The notes under the pieces were generated by a model. It saw only the letters and a list, made by a program, of their open reading frames with translations, ran no database searches and was not told the origin of the DNA. From NCBI GenBank assembly GCA_018241405.1, contig JAFEDY010000050.1, positions 1 through 50,813 on the forward strand: DNA of 50,813 nt, read 5' to 3'. This document shows positions 1 to 9,918 of the stretch, piece by piece; the stretch's first letter is position 1, and each line of letters opens with the position of its first letter. This DNA is from Pseudomonadota bacterium (GTDB taxonomy: Bacteria > Pseudomonadota > Gammaproteobacteria > Burkholderiales > Burkholderiaceae_C). A program made the position numbers and the translations under genes.

Positions 1-810
1 CTGCTGGAGCCGCCGGGGCGCGTGGCCTCGGGGCAGATCAGGCTGGAGGGCCAGCGCATCGACAACTTGCAGCACGAGCAGATGCGCCACATCCGCGGGC
101 GCAAGATAGCCGCCATCTTCCAGGACCCGCTGACCTCGCTGAACCCGCTGTACACCGTGGGCCAGCAGCTGGTGGAGACCATCCTGACCCACCTGCCCAT
201 GAGCGCCGCGCAGGCGCGCCAGCGTGCCATCGACCTGCTCAAGGACACGGGCATTCCCGCGGCCGAGCAGCGCATAGACCATTACCCGCACCAGTTTTCG
301 GGCGGCATGCGCCAGCGCGTGGTGATCGCCCTGGCGCTGGCGGCCGAGCCCCAGCTCATCGTGGCCGACGAGCCGACCACGGCGCTCGATGTGTCGATCC
401 AGGCGCAGATCATCCAGCTGCTGAAAAACATCTGCAAGACGCGCGGCGCGGCCGTGATGCTGATCACGCACGATATGGGCGTGATCGCCGAGACCTGCGA
501 CCGCGTGGCCGTGATGTACGCCGGCCGCGTGGCCGAGATCGGCCCCGTGCATGAGGTCATCAACCGCCCGGCCCATCCGTATACCGTGGGCCTCATGGCC
601 TCGATACCCGACATGGAGCAGGACCGCGAGCGCCTGAACCAGATCGACGGCGCCATGCCGCGCCTGAACGCCATTCCCCGTGGCTGCGCCTTCAACCCGC
701 GCTGTCCGCAAGTGTTCGACCGCTGCCGCGCCGAGCGCCCCGACCTGATACCAGCCGGGGCCACGCAGGCGGCCTGCTGGCTGCATGCTGTACACAAGGA
801 GGCCGCATGA
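1..810 (+). CDS. Peptide ABC transporter ATP-binding protein (DppD/OppD type), 5' end outside window
   Basis: One of two ATPase subunits that power uptake of di/oligopeptides or related solutes at the inner membrane. The reading frame is open from base 1, so the start and the Walker A motif lie upstream; 269 residues remain. Visible are the Q-loop (FQDPLTSLNP), signature FSGGMRQR, Walker B with catalytic Glu (LIVADEPTTALD) and the switch His (LITHD). The C-terminal tail CAFNPRCPQVFDRC matches the oligopeptide-transporter C-terminal domain (oligo_HPY) typical of DppD/OppD. The stop overlaps the next start (ATGA), so the two ATPases are translationally coupled. Permease and binding-protein genes are presumably upstream. 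The substrate cannot be told from sequence. Confidence 0.95.
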   Translation: MLEPPGRVASGQIRLEGQRIDNLQHEQMRHIRGRKIAAIFQDPLTSLNPLYTVGQQLVETILTHLPMSAAQARQRAIDLLKDTGIPAAEQRIDHYPHQFSGGMRQRVVIALALAAEPQLIVADEPTTALDVSIQAQIIQLLKNICKTRGAAVMLITHDMGVIAETCDRVAVMYAGRVAEIGPVHEVINRPAHPYTVGLMASIPDMEQDRERLNQIDGAMPRLNAIPRGCAFNPRCPQVFDRCRAERPDLIPAGATQAACWLHAVHKEAA

Positions 811-1820
811 GCAGCACCACCGCCGCGCTGGTGCAGGCGCATGACCTGGCCCGCACCTTTGACGTGTCGGCCCCCTGGCTCAACCGCGTGCTGGAGCGCA
901 AGCCGCGCCAGCTGCTGCACGCCGTCGATGGCGTGAGCTTCGAGATCGAGAAGGGCAAGACCCTGGCCCTGGTGGGCGAGTCGGGTTGCGGCAAGAGCAC
1001 CGTGGCGCGCCTCCTGGTGGGCCTGTACGCGCCCACGCGCGGGGGCTTCACCTTTGACGGCCAGGACGCGCACGCCGCCTTCAAGGGCCGTGACGCACGC
1101 GCCATGCGCCGACGCATCCAGATGATCTTCCAGGACCCCTACGCCAGCCTCAACCCGCGCTGGCTGGTGCAGGACATCATCGCCGAGCCGCTGCGCGAAC
1201 ACGGCCTGATGAACGACGCCGCGGCGCTTAAAAACCGCGTGGGTGAGCTGCTCACGTCCGTGGGCCTGTCGCCGCTGGACATGGCCAAGTACCCGCACCA
1301 ATTCTCGGGCGGTCAGCGCCAGCGCATCTCGATTGCCCGCGCGCTGGCCACCGAGCCCGAATTTTTGGTCTGCGACGAGCCCACCAGCGCGCTCGACGTC
1401 TCGGTGCAGGCCCAGGTGCTCAACATCATGAAGGACCTGCAGAAAAAGCAGGGCCTGACCTATCTGTTCATCAGCCACAACCTGGCCGTGGTGCGCCACG
1501 TGAGTGACCAGGTCGGCGTGATGTACCTGGGCCGCCTGGTGGAGCTGGCCGACAAGCAGCAGCTGTTCAGCCAGCCGCGCCACCCCTACACGCGCATGCT
1601 GCTCGACGCCATCCCCAAGATGCACGACACCGGCCGCGCGCGCACGCCCGTGCAGGGCGAGGTGCCCAATCCCCTTAATCCGCCGCCGGGCTGCGCCTTC
1701 AACCCGCGCTGCCCCTTTGCCAACGACCGCTGCCGGGCCGAGCGCCCCCAGCTGCTGAACGATGGCGGCACGCGCGTGGCCTGCCATGCCGTCGAGGAAG
1801 GCCGCATTCCGCGCGACTGA
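807..1820 (+). CDS. Peptide ABC transporter ATP-binding protein (DppF/OppF type)
   Basis: Second ATPase of the same importer, 337 residues, a normal length for DppF/OppF. Motifs in order: Walker A GESGCGKST (about residue 53), Q-loop FQDPYASLNP, signature FSGGQRQR, Walker B FLVCDEPTSALD, switch His in FISHN, and the C-terminal oligo_HPY Cys cluster CAFNPRCPFANDRC. The ATG lies inside the upstream stop (ATGA) and is preceded by the purine run AAGGAGG, which also supports this start. With the DppD-type partner it forms a heterodimeric nucleotide-binding unit under two permease subunits not in the window. Substrate class (peptide, nickel, opine, glutathione) is not decidable here. Confidence 0.96.
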   Translation: MSSTTAALVQAHDLARTFDVSAPWLNRVLERKPRQLLHAVDGVSFEIEKGKTLALVGESGCGKSTVARLLVGLYAPTRGGFTFDGQDAHAAFKGRDARAMRRRIQMIFQDPYASLNPRWLVQDIIAEPLREHGLMNDAAALKNRVGELLTSVGLSPLDMAKYPHQFSGGQRQRISIARALATEPEFLVCDEPTSALDVSVQAQVLNIMKDLQKKQGLTYLFISHNLAVVRHVSDQVGVMYLGRLVELADKQQLFSQPRHPYTRMLLDAIPKMHDTGRARTPVQGEVPNPLNPPPGCAFNPRCPFANDRCRAERPQLLNDGGTRVACHAVEEGRIPRD

Positions 1821-1877
1821 TGCCATGGGCGGCATACTGGCGTTTTTCGTGTGCAACAACGCCAAGGAGCAGTACCC

Positions 1878-2372
1878 ATGACCGCCTTCACCCTCACCAG
1901 CCCCGACATCGCCGCCGGCAGCAGCATCGACCCGAGCTTCGAGTTCGACAGCTTCGGCTGCACGGGCAAGAACCAGTCGCCCGTGCTGCGCTGGAGCGGC
2001 GCGCCCGTGGGCACCAAGAGCTTCGCCGTGCATGTGTACGACCCCGACGCACCCACGGGCTCGGGCTTCTGGCACTGGTACGTGATCGACCTGCCGCCCA
2101 CCGCCACCGAGCTGCCCGCCAACGCCGGTGCCCAGGGCGGCGCCCACCTGCCCCAGGGCGCGCGCCAGATCCGCAACGACTATGGCAGCTACGCCTGGGG
2201 CGGCATGTGCCCGCCGCCCGGCGACAAGCCGCACCGCTACATCTTCACGGTGCATGCCCTGTCGGTGGCGCGCATCGACGTGCCGGACGACGCCCCTGCG
2301 GCGCTGACCGGCTTCATGGTCAATGCCAACACCCTTGCCAAGGCCTCGTTCACGGCGACCTACGGGCGGTAA
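1878..2372 (+). CDS. YbhB/YbcL family PEBP-like protein
   Basis: Small soluble protein of the phosphatidylethanolamine-binding protein superfamily (Raf kinase inhibitor-like), 164 residues, the usual length for bacterial YbhB. Conserved blocks are SPVLRW (about 36-41), the ligand-pocket segment YDPDAPTGSGFWHWYVIDLP (about 55-74) and the GMCPPPGDKPHRYIFTVHAL region. An in-frame GTG lies 27 bases upstream, but ATG 1878 is preferred because AAGGAG lies nine bases before it. Bacterial members have no firmly settled function; kinase or protease inhibition is proposed for some. No signal peptide is seen, so it is probably cytoplasmic. An intrinsic terminator follows. Confidence 0.93.
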   Translation: MTAFTLTSPDIAAGSSIDPSFEFDSFGCTGKNQSPVLRWSGAPVGTKSFAVHVYDPDAPTGSGFWHWYVIDLPPTATELPANAGAQGGAHLPQGARQIRNDYGSYAWGGMCPPPGDKPHRYIFTVHALSVARIDVPDDAPAALTGFMVNANTLAKASFTATYGR

Positions 2373-2405
2373 CGCGAACGCTGCGGTGCAGCGCCCCATC
2401 GTGAC

Positions 2406-2437
2406 AACCGCGTGCCGCGAGGCATGCGGTTTTTTTA
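2406..2437 (+). terminator. Intrinsic terminator after the PEBP-like gene
   Basis: A nine-pair stem CCGCGTGCC / GGCATGCGG (one G-T pair) closed by loop GCGA is followed by seven T residues. It ends the peptide-transporter/PEBP transcription unit and isolates the HipA-like gene downstream. Confidence 0.85.
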
Positions 2438-2481
2438 TTGGAAAATCGACTCGGAAACCATACCGGTGATTGTGTAATGCA

Positions 2482-2530
2482 TTGATTAATATGAAGTTTA
2501 TTCCATAGAATCTTCTCGGAAATCTTCTCA
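2482..2530 (+). promoter_or_regulatory. Promoter of the HipA-like gene with overlapping 9-bp direct repeats
   Basis: In an AT-rich intergenic stretch, TTGATT (2482-2487) and TAGAAT (2506-2511) are separated by 18 bases and fit a sigma-70 promoter. The exact direct repeat AATCTTCTC occurs at 2509-2517 and 2521-2529, overlapping the -10 box and predicted start point. That is where an autorepressor would bind. No Shine-Dalgarno sequence precedes the ATG at 2535, so the leader would be very short. The operator role is inferred. Confidence 0.5.
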
Positions 2531-2534
2531 CCTC

Positions 2535-3941
2535 ATGGCTGTTGACCCACTCCCCGCCCTGCGCGCCGCGCTCGCCGCGCAGGCGCCCGCCAGCGCCGCC
2601 GGCCTGGCCGCCGCGCTGGACGTGAGCGTGCCCACGCTGCACCGCCTGCTGCAGCGCCTGGCGCCGCAGGAATGGGTGGCGGCCGGCAAGGCGCGGCGTG
2701 CGCGCTATGCGTTGCGGCGCACCGTGGCGGGACGGCGTGGCGGGGTGGAGGATTTACCCGTCTACCAGGTGGATCGCGCCGGCCAGGCCAGGCCCTTGGC
2801 AGCGCTTGCGGCGCTGCAGGGCGGGGGCTGTTGGATGTCTTTGGGGGACAGCGGCTGGCCCGAGCCCGCCGAGTCGCGCGACGGCTGGTGGCCCGGCCTG
2901 CCATATCCGCTCTATGACATGCGCCCCCAGGGCTACATGGGCCGCCTGTTCGCGCGCGCCGAGCATGGCGCGCTGGGCGTGCCGCTGGACCCGCAGGACT
3001 GGGGCGACGACGATGTGCTGCTCGCCCTCTCGCTGCGCGGCCAGGACACCAGCGGCGACTGGATCCTGGGCGACGAGGCGCATGCGCTCTGGCAGGCGCG
3101 GCGCCTGTCCCAGCCGGCACCGCTGGCGCCCGCAGACCTGCCTTCCGCCTATGCACAGCTGGCCGATCAGGCCGTGGCCCAGGGCGTACCGGGCTCCAGC
3201 GCGGCGGGCGAATTCCCCAAGTTCACCGCGCGCCGCGCCGTGCCGGACGGCATGGAGAGTGCGACGCCACATGTGCTCGTCAAGTTCTCGGGCGCGGGCA
3301 CGGGCGCGAGTGATGGGCCCACGGTGCGGCGCTGGGCCGATCTGCTGGTCTGCGAGCACCTGGCGCTGGTGCATGCCGCGCGCCTGCAGGGGGTGCAGGC
3401 CGCGCGCACCCGCGTGCTGCAGCATGCGGGGCGCACCTTCCTCGAATCGGAACGCTTTGACCGCCACGGCGAACAGGGCCGCAGCCCTTTGTTGAGCCTG
3501 GAGACGGCCAACGCCGCGCTGCTGGGCGAGCCCTCGCGCGACTGGGCGCTGCTGGCCGCGCGCCTGGCCCGCGCCGGCCTGCTGGGCGACGAGGATGTGG
3601 CCGCCATCACCCGCCTGTGGTGGTTCGGCCGTCTGATCGCCAATACCGACATGCATTTGGGCAACCTGGCCTTTCGCCCGGTGCAGGGCCGCCTGGCGCT
3701 GGCCCCTGCCTACGACATGCTGCCCATGCTGCACGCTCCGCTACCGGGCGGCGAGGTGCCGCCGCGCAGCTTTGAGCCCCCGCTGCCCCCGCCGGCCCAG
3801 CGCGCCGCCTGGCATGCGGCCTGCGGCGCGGCGCTGGGCTTCTGGCGCCAGGCGGCGCAGGACGGGCGCATCAGCCCGGAGTTCCGCGTGGTGTGTGCGC
3901 AGCACGCGCAGCGGCTGGAGCGCGCGGCCGTGCATGCGTGA
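2535..3941 (+). CDS. yjjJ: HipA-family serine/threonine kinase toxin with fused HTH (YjjJ type)
   Basis: 468 residues. The N-terminus (about 1-60) is a winged-helix DNA-binding domain, followed by a HipA-like kinase. Kinase features: a Gly/Ser loop (GSSAAGEFPKF, about 217-227), ATP-binding Lys in HVLVKFSG, SERFDR (about 304), catalytic loop NTDMHLGN (about 369-376) and metal-binding Asp in PAYDMLPM (about 391). In classical hipBA, HipB is a separate antitoxin and HipA phosphorylates GltX or a related target. In the YjjJ subgroup the DNA-binding part is fused to the toxin and no separate antitoxin gene exists, as here. The gene stands alone between a terminator and repeats. Target and activity are unknown; all catalytic residues seem intact. 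Confidence 0.85.
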   Translation: MAVDPLPALRAALAAQAPASAAGLAAALDVSVPTLHRLLQRLAPQEWVAAGKARRARYALRRTVAGRRGGVEDLPVYQVDRAGQARPLAALAALQGGGCWMSLGDSGWPEPAESRDGWWPGLPYPLYDMRPQGYMGRLFARAEHGALGVPLDPQDWGDDDVLLALSLRGQDTSGDWILGDEAHALWQARRLSQPAPLAPADLPSAYAQLADQAVAQGVPGSSAAGEFPKFTARRAVPDGMESATPHVLVKFSGAGTGASDGPTVRRWADLLVCEHLALVHAARLQGVQAARTRVLQHAGRTFLESERFDRHGEQGRSPLLSLETANAALLGEPSRDWALLAARLARAGLLGDEDVAAITRLWWFGRLIANTDMHLGNLAFRPVQGRLALAPAYDMLPMLHAPLPGGEVPPRSFEPPLPPPAQRAAWHAACGAALGFWRQAAQDGRISPEFRVVCAQHAQRLERAAVHA

Positions 3942-3951
3942 TTCGCTCTTG

Positions 3952-4003
3952 TTTACGTAGCTGACAGCGGTTACCCAGAAATTGCTAGAGGCTGATTTCA
4001 TTG
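3952..4003. repeat. Dispersed palindrome-like repeat (copy 1)
   Basis: The stretch TAGCTGACAGCGGTTACCC then AGAAATTGCTAGAGGCTGA resembles the short imperfect palindromes (TAGCTG...CGCTTG...GCTAGAGGC) scattered between genes in Comamonadaceae. Related copies in this window lie at 6386-6435, 9431-9476 and 50755-50793. It lies just after the yjjJ stop codon. Function unknown; assignment is by resemblance. Confidence 0.5.
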
Positions 4004-4065
4004 GTTTTCTTGCGCCGGGCATCGCCCACATCGCATGCAACTGGCGCAACCCAGGCGAGAGCCAC

Positions 4066-4164
4066 CGCGCAAGGGCCGCCCCGCCGCGCTGGTGGCGTCC
4101 CCCTGCCCGCAGCGCGCAACGCTGCGAGAGCGGGGGGAAGCAGCGCAGCTGCTCAGGGGGGTGT
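4066..4164. repeat. GC-rich intergenic hairpin repeat
   Basis: This non-coding spacer between two convergent genes contains nested inverted repeats. CCCCC (about 4110) pairs with GGGGG (about 4133), enclosing GCAGCG / CGCTGC, and it is flanked by GGGCCGCCCCGCCGCGC and the palindromic GCAGCTGC. Similar CCCCCTGCCCGC...GAGAGCGGGGGG elements are common between genes in Comamonadaceae. It may act as a transcription barrier between the converging genes, but no T-run is present. Confidence 0.45.
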
Positions 4165-5010
4165 TCACGTATACCGCTTCGCCCGCAGATTGTTCTTCAT
4201 CTGCTGCAGCACCGGCTGCAGCGGCTCGCCGATGCGCAGCGCCACGCAGGTGGCCAGCACGTCGATGATCAAGAGGTGCAGCAGGCGCGAGGCCATGGGG
4301 CTGTAGCGGTCGTAGCCCTCGGGGTTGTCGGCGGCGAGGTGGATGCGGCAGCTGTGTGCCAGGGGCGAGCCGCTGGCGGTGATGGCGATCGTGGTGGCGC
4401 CGTTCTTGCGCGCGATGTCGGCTGCGTCCATCAGGTCGCGCGTGCGGCCCGAGTTGCTGATGATGACGGCGCAGTCGCCCGGGCCCAGCAGCGTGGCGCT
4501 CATGACCTGTATGTGGCCGTCGCTGCTCGCCAGGCTGGTGATGCCTAGGCGAAAGAACTTGTGCTGCGCGTCCTGCGCCACGATGCCGGAGTTGCCGGCG
4601 CCGTAGAACTCGATGCGCCGCCCGGTCTTCCAGGTGGCGGCGATGGCCTCGGCCGCGCGCTCGATCAGCTGGGTGCTGGCGGCGTTGCGGTACTGCAGGA
4701 AGGCGGCGACGGCGTTGTCCACCACCTTGACCAGCACGTCGCCGGTCCTGTCGTCGGCGTCCACGCTGCGGTGGATGAAGGGCACGCCCTCGCTGACGCT
4801 GCCGGCCAGCTTGAGCTTGAAGTCCGCCAGGCCGTCGTAGCCCATGCTGCGGCAGAAACGCACCACCGTGGGCTTGCTGACATGGGCGCGCTCGGCCAGC
4901 TCGCGCACCGGCAGGTGGGCGAAGGCGCGCGGGTCCTTGAGCACGAGCCGCGCCACGCGCTGCTCGGCCGGAGCCAGGGAGGGGAGGGAGGCGGTGATGC
5001 GATCCAGCAT
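4165..5010 (-). CDS. hexR: RpiR/HexR-family transcriptional regulator
   Basis: 281-residue repressor of central sugar metabolism. The N-terminal RpiR helix-turn-helix (about 1-77) includes LAERAHVSKPTVVRFCRSMG. The C-terminal SIS sugar-phosphate domain (about 120-255) has the phosphate-binding strands YGAGNSG and ISNSGRTRD. In proteobacteria HexR senses 2-keto-3-deoxy-6-phosphogluconate and represses Entner-Doudoroff and related genes. Here it is transcribed away from tal-pgi across a 110-base spacer holding a near-perfect palindrome. The start is set at the ATG before LDRITASLPS, where the RpiR domain begins; an upstream in-frame extension would run into the spacer and tal. Regulation of tal-pgi and itself is inferred from position. 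Confidence 0.9.
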   Translation of the reverse strand: MLDRITASLPSLAPAEQRVARLVLKDPRAFAHLPVRELAERAHVSKPTVVRFCRSMGYDGLADFKLKLAGSVSEGVPFIHRSVDADDRTGDVLVKVVDNAVAAFLQYRNAASTQLIERAAEAIAATWKTGRRIEFYGAGNSGIVAQDAQHKFFRLGITSLASSDGHIQVMSATLLGPGDCAVIISNSGRTRDLMDAADIARKNGATTIAITASGSPLAHSCRIHLAADNPEGYDRYSPMASRLLHLLIIDVLATCVALRIGEPLQPVLQQMKNNLRAKRYT

Positions 5011-5045
5011 GGGGTGGCGCGGTGGGCTAGGGGTGACCCGAAGAA

Positions 5046-5060
5046 TGTAACCCGGTTTCA
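5046..5060. promoter_or_regulatory. Candidate HexR operator between hexR and tal
   Basis: The 15-bp sequence TGTAACCCGGTTTCA is nearly palindromic (half-sites TGtAAcC / GgTTtCA) and keeps the TGTAA-N5-TTxCA outline of known HexR sites (TGTAATTAAATTACA type). It lies 60 bases before the tal start and 36 bases before the hexR start, so binding could control both genes. A weak -10 (TACACT, 5077-5082) lies just downstream. Inferred, not proven. Confidence 0.6.
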
Positions 5061-5120
5061 TGCGCCGGGCGCCGCATACACTTAACGGTTGCCCGGCAAG
5101 GCACGACAACGAGGAACCGC

Positions 5121-6071
5121 ATGAACCAACTCGACGCACTCAAGCAATTCACCACCGTGGTGGCCGATACCGGCGACTTCAAGCAGCTGGCGCAGTTCCA
5201 GCCGCAGGACGCGACCACCAACCCCTCGCTGATCCTCAAGGCGGTGCAAAAACCGGAGTACGCGCCGCTGCTCAAGGACTGCGTGACGCGCTGGCATGGC
5301 CGCGACATCCATGAACTCATGGACCGCCTCATTGTGCGCTTTGGCTGCGAGATCCTGTCCCTCATCCCCGGGCGCGTGTCCACCGAGGTCGATGCCCGCC
5401 TGTCCTTCGACACCGCCGCCACCATGGCCCGGGCCGAGCGCATCGTGGAGCTGTACCAGGCCGAGGGCGTGCACATCGACCGCGTGCTGATCAAGGTCGC
5501 CGCGACCTGGGAGGGGATTGAGGCCGCGCGCCAGCTGGAGGCCCGTGGCATCCACACCAACCTCACGCTGCTGTTCTCCTTCGCCCAGGCCGTGGCCTGC
5601 GGGCAGGCGAAGGTGCAGCTGATCTCGCCCTTCGTCGGCCGCATCTACGACTGGTACAAGAAACAGGCCGGCGCCAGTTGGGACGAGGCCGCCATGGCCG
5701 GCGCCAACGACCCGGGTGTGCAGTCGGTGCGCGCCATCTACAACCACTACAAGCATTTCGGCATCGCCACCGAGGTCATGGGCGCAAGTTTTCGCAACAT
5801 CGGCCAGATCATCGCCCTGGCGGGTTGCGACCTGCTGACCATTGCGCCCGAGCTGCTGGCGCAGCTGTCCGCCAGCGACGCGCCGGTGCAGCGCGTGCTC
5901 GACCCCGAGGCCGCGCGCCGCGTGAGCATGCAGCCCGTGCAGTACGACGAGGCGGGCTTCCGCTACGCGCTCAACGCCGACGCCATGGCCACCGAGAAGC
6001 TGGCCGAGGGCATACGCGCCTTTGCCGCCGACGCCGCCAAGCTCGAACAATTGATGCAAGCCGCTGCATGA
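5121..6071 (+). CDS. tal: Transaldolase
   Basis: Transfers a dihydroxyacetone unit between sedoheptulose-7-phosphate and glyceraldehyde-3-phosphate in the non-oxidative pentose phosphate pathway; cytoplasmic. 316 residues, the classical TalB-type length. Seen: [10 protein letters not shown] (about 30-39), the Schiff-base lysine K125 in [13 protein letters not shown], the acid/base Asp near residue 16 (VADTGDF), and [12 protein letters not shown]. The ATG has GAGGA seven bases upstream. The stop overlaps the pgi start (ATGA), so tal and pgi are coupled and probably share the HexR-controlled promoter. Confidence 0.97.
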   Translation: MNQLDALKQFTTVVADTGDFKQLAQFQPQDATTNPSLILKAVQKPEYAPLLKDCVTRWHGRDIHELMDRLIVRFGCEILSLIPGRVSTEVDARLSFDTAATMARAERIVELYQAEGVHIDRVLIKVAATWEGIEAARQLEARGIHTNLTLLFSFAQAVACGQAKVQLISPFVGRIYDWYKKQAGASWDEAAMAGANDPGVQSVRAIYNHYKHFGIATEVMGASFRNIGQIIALAGCDLLTIAPELLAQLSASDAPVQRVLDPEAARRVSMQPVQYDEAGFRYALNADAMATEKLAEGIRAFAADAAKLEQLMQAAA

Positions 6072-7657
6072 GTTTTTCCGACCCTCGCACGCGCTGCGAC
6101 CGCACGGGCGCCTGGGCGGCCTTGCGCGCGCACTACGAGCGCGCCGGCCGCGGCTTTGACCTGCGCGCCGCCTTCGCGCAGGACGCGCAGCGTTTCGAGC
6201 GCTTCAGCCAGCAGGCGCCCCATGTGTTTGCCGATCTGTCCAAGAACCTGATCGACGCGCCCACCGAGACCCTGCTGCTTGAGCTGGCGCGCGAATGCGG
6301 CCTGGAGGCCTACCGCGACGCCATGTTTGCCGGCGCCCCCATCAACAACACCGAGCAGCGCGCGGCCATGCACTGGTTGTTGAGAAAACCGGCTCCAGCG
6401 CAATCAGGGCAAGTGCAGACAGCTACCAATATCGTAGTGAACGGCCTGCGTGACGTGCATGCCACGCTGGACGCCATGCTGCAGCTTGCCGAGCAGGTGC
6501 GCGCCGACGAGGCCATCACCGACATCGTCAACATCGGCATAGGCGGCTCGGACCTGGGGCCGGCCATGGTGGTCAAGGCGCTGGACGACCTGCGCCATCC
6601 GGCCAAGCGCCTGCACTTCGTTTCCAACGTTGATGGCATGGAGCTGGGCAGCCTGCTGCGCGGCCTGCGGCCCGAGCGCACGCTGTTCCTCATCGCCTCC
6701 AAGACCTTTACCACGCTGGAGACCATGACCAACGCCCACGCGGCGCGCGACTGGTTTTTGGCGCAGGGCGGCAGCCAGGAGAGGCTAACCCGGCATTTCT
6801 ATGCGCTGACCACCAACCTGGAGGCCGCGGCCGAGTTTGGCATCACGACCACGCTGGGCTTCTGGGACTGGGTGGGCGGGCGCTATTCGCTGTGGTCCGC
6901 CATAGGGCTGCCGATCGCCATCGCCATCGGCGCCCAGGGCTTTCGCGAACTGCTGGCCGGCGCGCATGCCATGGACGCGCATTTTTGCAGCGCGCCTTTG
7001 GCCTCCAATCTGCCCGTGCGCCTGGCGCTGCTGGACTTGTGGTACCGCAACTTCTTCGGCTTCACCAGCCGCAGCATGGCGCCCTACAGCCACGGCCTGC
7101 GCCGCCTGCCGGCCTATCTGCAGCAGCTGGAGATGGAGAGCAACGGCAAGGGTGTGGACGCGCAGGGCGCGCCGCTGCCCTACGCCACTTCGCCCGTGAT
7201 CTGGGGCGAGCCCGGCACCAACGGCCAGCACGCGTTCTTCCAGATGATCCACCAGGGGCCTGATGTCGTGCCCGTGGAATTCATCGCCCTGCGCGAGGGT
7301 GGCCGCGACCTGCCCGGCCAGCACCCGCGCCTGGTCGCCAATGCCCTGGCCCAGGCGCGCGCGCTGATGACGGGCCGCCCCCATGAGGACTGCGGCCACC
7401 GCAGCTTCTCGGGCAACCGGCCCAGCAGCTTCCTGCTGCTGGAGCGCCTGGATCCGGCCTCGCTGGGCGCTCTCATCGCCCTCTATGAGCACCGCGTGTT
7501 CGCCAGCGGCGCGCTCTGGGGCATCAATAGCTTTGACCAATGGGGCGTAGAGCTGGGCAAGACCATCGCCCGCGACCTGGAGCCGCGCCTGGCCACGGGC
7601 GATACCGAGGGGCTGGACGCCTCCACCGCCGGGCTGCTGCGGCGCCTGGCGTCGTAG
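6068..7657 (+). CDS. pgi: Glucose-6-phosphate isomerase
   Basis: Interconverts glucose-6-phosphate and fructose-6-phosphate in the cytoplasm. 529 residues, close to the long bacterial/eukaryotic form. Signatures: [11 protein letters not shown] (sugar-phosphate binding), SKTFTTLET, the catalytic-Glu block [11 protein letters not shown], and [13 protein letters not shown] with the catalytic Lys. The ATG at 6068 overlaps the tal stop. Oddity: between LLRKPAP and VNGLRDV the protein is about ten residues longer than E. coli Pgi. The DNA there (about 6386-6435) resembles the dispersed repeat found elsewhere in this window, suggesting a tolerated in-frame insertion. A terminator follows. Confidence 0.97.
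   Translation: MSFSDPRTRCDRTGAWAALRAHYERAGRGFDLRAAFAQDAQRFERFSQQAPHVFADLSKNLIDAPTETLLLELARECGLEAYRDAMFAGAPINNTEQRAAMHWLLRKPAPAQSGQVQTATNIVVNGLRDVHATLDAMLQLAEQVRADEAITDIVNIGIGGSDLGPAMVVKALDDLRHPAKRLHFVSNVDGMELGSLLRGLRPERTLFLIASKTFTTLETMTNAHAARDWFLAQGGSQERLTRHFYALTTNLEAAAEFGITTTLGFWDWVGGRYSLWSAIGLPIAIAIGAQGFRELLAGAHAMDAHFCSAPLASNLPVRLALLDLWYRNFFGFTSRSMAPYSHGLRRLPAYLQQLEMESNGKGVDAQGAPLPYATSPVIWGEPGTNGQHAFFQMIHQGPDVVPVEFIALREGGRDLPGQHPRLVANALAQARALMTGRPHEDCGHRSFSGNRPSSFLLLERLDPASLGALIALYEHRVFASGALWGINSFDQWGVELGKTIARDLEPRLATGDTEGLDASTAGLLRRLAS
6386..6435. repeat. Dispersed repeat embedded in frame within pgi (copy 2)
   Basis: Aligned by eye with the groES-groEL spacer copy, this stretch shares the frame GGC..C..CGC......GGCAA..GC..ACAGCTA; about 22 of 36 core positions are identical without gaps. 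It encodes the segment by which this Pgi exceeds E. coli Pgi. The match suggests a repeat inserted or converted into coding DNA without breaking the frame. Confidence 0.5.
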
Positions 7658-7671
7658 GAGCGCCGCAGCAT

Positions 7672-7706
7672 AAAAAAAGCCCGCAGGCACAACCTGCGGG
7701 CTTTTT
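7672..7706. terminator. Bidirectional terminator between pgi and groEL
   Basis: The nine-pair stem GCCCGCAGG / CCTGCGGGC with loop CACAA is flanked by seven A on the left and five T on the right. It can therefore stop transcription from pgi (plus) and from groEL (minus). Confidence 0.93.
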
Positions 7707-7756
7707 GACTTGGTGCGCATGGCGCCTCGGCGAGAGGCGCCAGCAGCCCGGGCCGA

Positions 7757-9415
<1,659 letters not shown>

Positions 9416-9430
9416 CTAAGAATTTTTGAT

Positions 9431-9476
9431 CAAACAGGCCGCTAACGCTTGTATGGCAAACGCTAACAGCTATGAA
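9431..9476. repeat. Dispersed repeat in the groES-groEL spacer (copy 3)
   Basis: CAGGCCGCTAACGCTTG, then TATGGCAAACGCTAACAGCT: a short imperfect palindrome with the core CGCTTG-N3-GGCAA and the flank CAGCTA. It lies between the two cistrons of the groESL operon, so it is transcribed and would fold in the mRNA upstream of the groEL ribosome binding site. Confidence 0.6.
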
Positions 9477-9493
9477 AATGAGAGTGAGAGGGC

Positions 9494-9784
9494 TTACTTT
9501 TCGACAACGGCGAAAAGATCGTCTTCCTTCATGACCAGCAGCTCGTCACCGTGGATCTTGACGGTCTGGCCGCTGTACTTGCCGAACAGCACGCGGTCGC
9601 CCACCTTCACGCTCATGGCGATGCGGTCGCCGTCTTCGTCCAGGCGGCCGGGGCCCACGGCCACGATTTCACCCTGGTCGGGCTTCTCGGCGGCGTTGTC
9701 GGGGATCACGATGCCCGATGCAGTCTTGGTTTCGTTTTCGAGGCGCTTGACGATCACGCGATCGGCGAGAGGGCGCAGGTTCAT
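9494..9784 (-). CDS. groS: Co-chaperonin GroES (10 kDa)
   Basis: Seven-subunit lid of the GroEL chamber. 96 residues, standard length: [18 protein letters not shown], the mobile loop [18 protein letters not shown] (about 16-33), and [19 protein letters not shown]. An upstream in-frame ATG would add 30 unrelated residues; ATG 9784 is chosen because it matches the family start and has AAGGAGATCC just before it. First gene of the groES-groEL operon; its leader carries CIRCE. Confidence 0.98.
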   Translation of the reverse strand: MNLRPLADRVIVKRLENETKTASGIVIPDNAAEKPDQGEIVAVGPGRLDEDGDRIAMSVKVGDRVLFGKYSGQTVKIHGDELLVMKEDDLFAVVEK

Positions 9785-9863
9785 AGGATCTCCTTGCGGT
9801 GCACAAACAAAGGGTGATAACGACAGCAGCCCGGGAGGGCTGCCTGAGGAAAGGGTGGTGTTG

Positions 9864-9890
9864 CTAGCACTCAACTCTTACGAGTGCTAA
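9864..9890 (-). promoter_or_regulatory. CIRCE element (HrcA operator)
   Basis: TAGCACTC (9865-9872), nine bases, GAGTGCTA (9882-9889): a perfect match to the CIRCE inverted repeat core. It is bound by the repressor HrcA, which is released on heat shock. It lies directly after the -10 box of the groES promoter, in the classical position. Confidence 0.96.
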
Positions 9891-9918
9891 TAATAAGCCC
9901 GTTTTGCCCGACTTCAAG
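9890..9918 (-). promoter_or_regulatory. groESL promoter (sigma-70, with sigma-32-like -35)
   Basis: On the minus strand TTGAAG (9917-9912), a 16-base spacer and TATTAT (9895-9890) form a good sigma-70 promoter. The preceding C makes CTTGAAG, close to the sigma-32 -35 consensus CTTGAAA, so dual control (RpoH activation plus HrcA repression) is possible. The sigma-32 -10 match is poor. Confidence 0.65.

Noticed and set aside
282..2642. Very long minus-strand open frames over the peptide transporter genes, and similar ones over groEL, metK and lysA
   Set aside because: They are antisense to clear genes, have His/Ala/Arg/Gly-rich composition typical of high-GC shadow frames, and show no family motifs.
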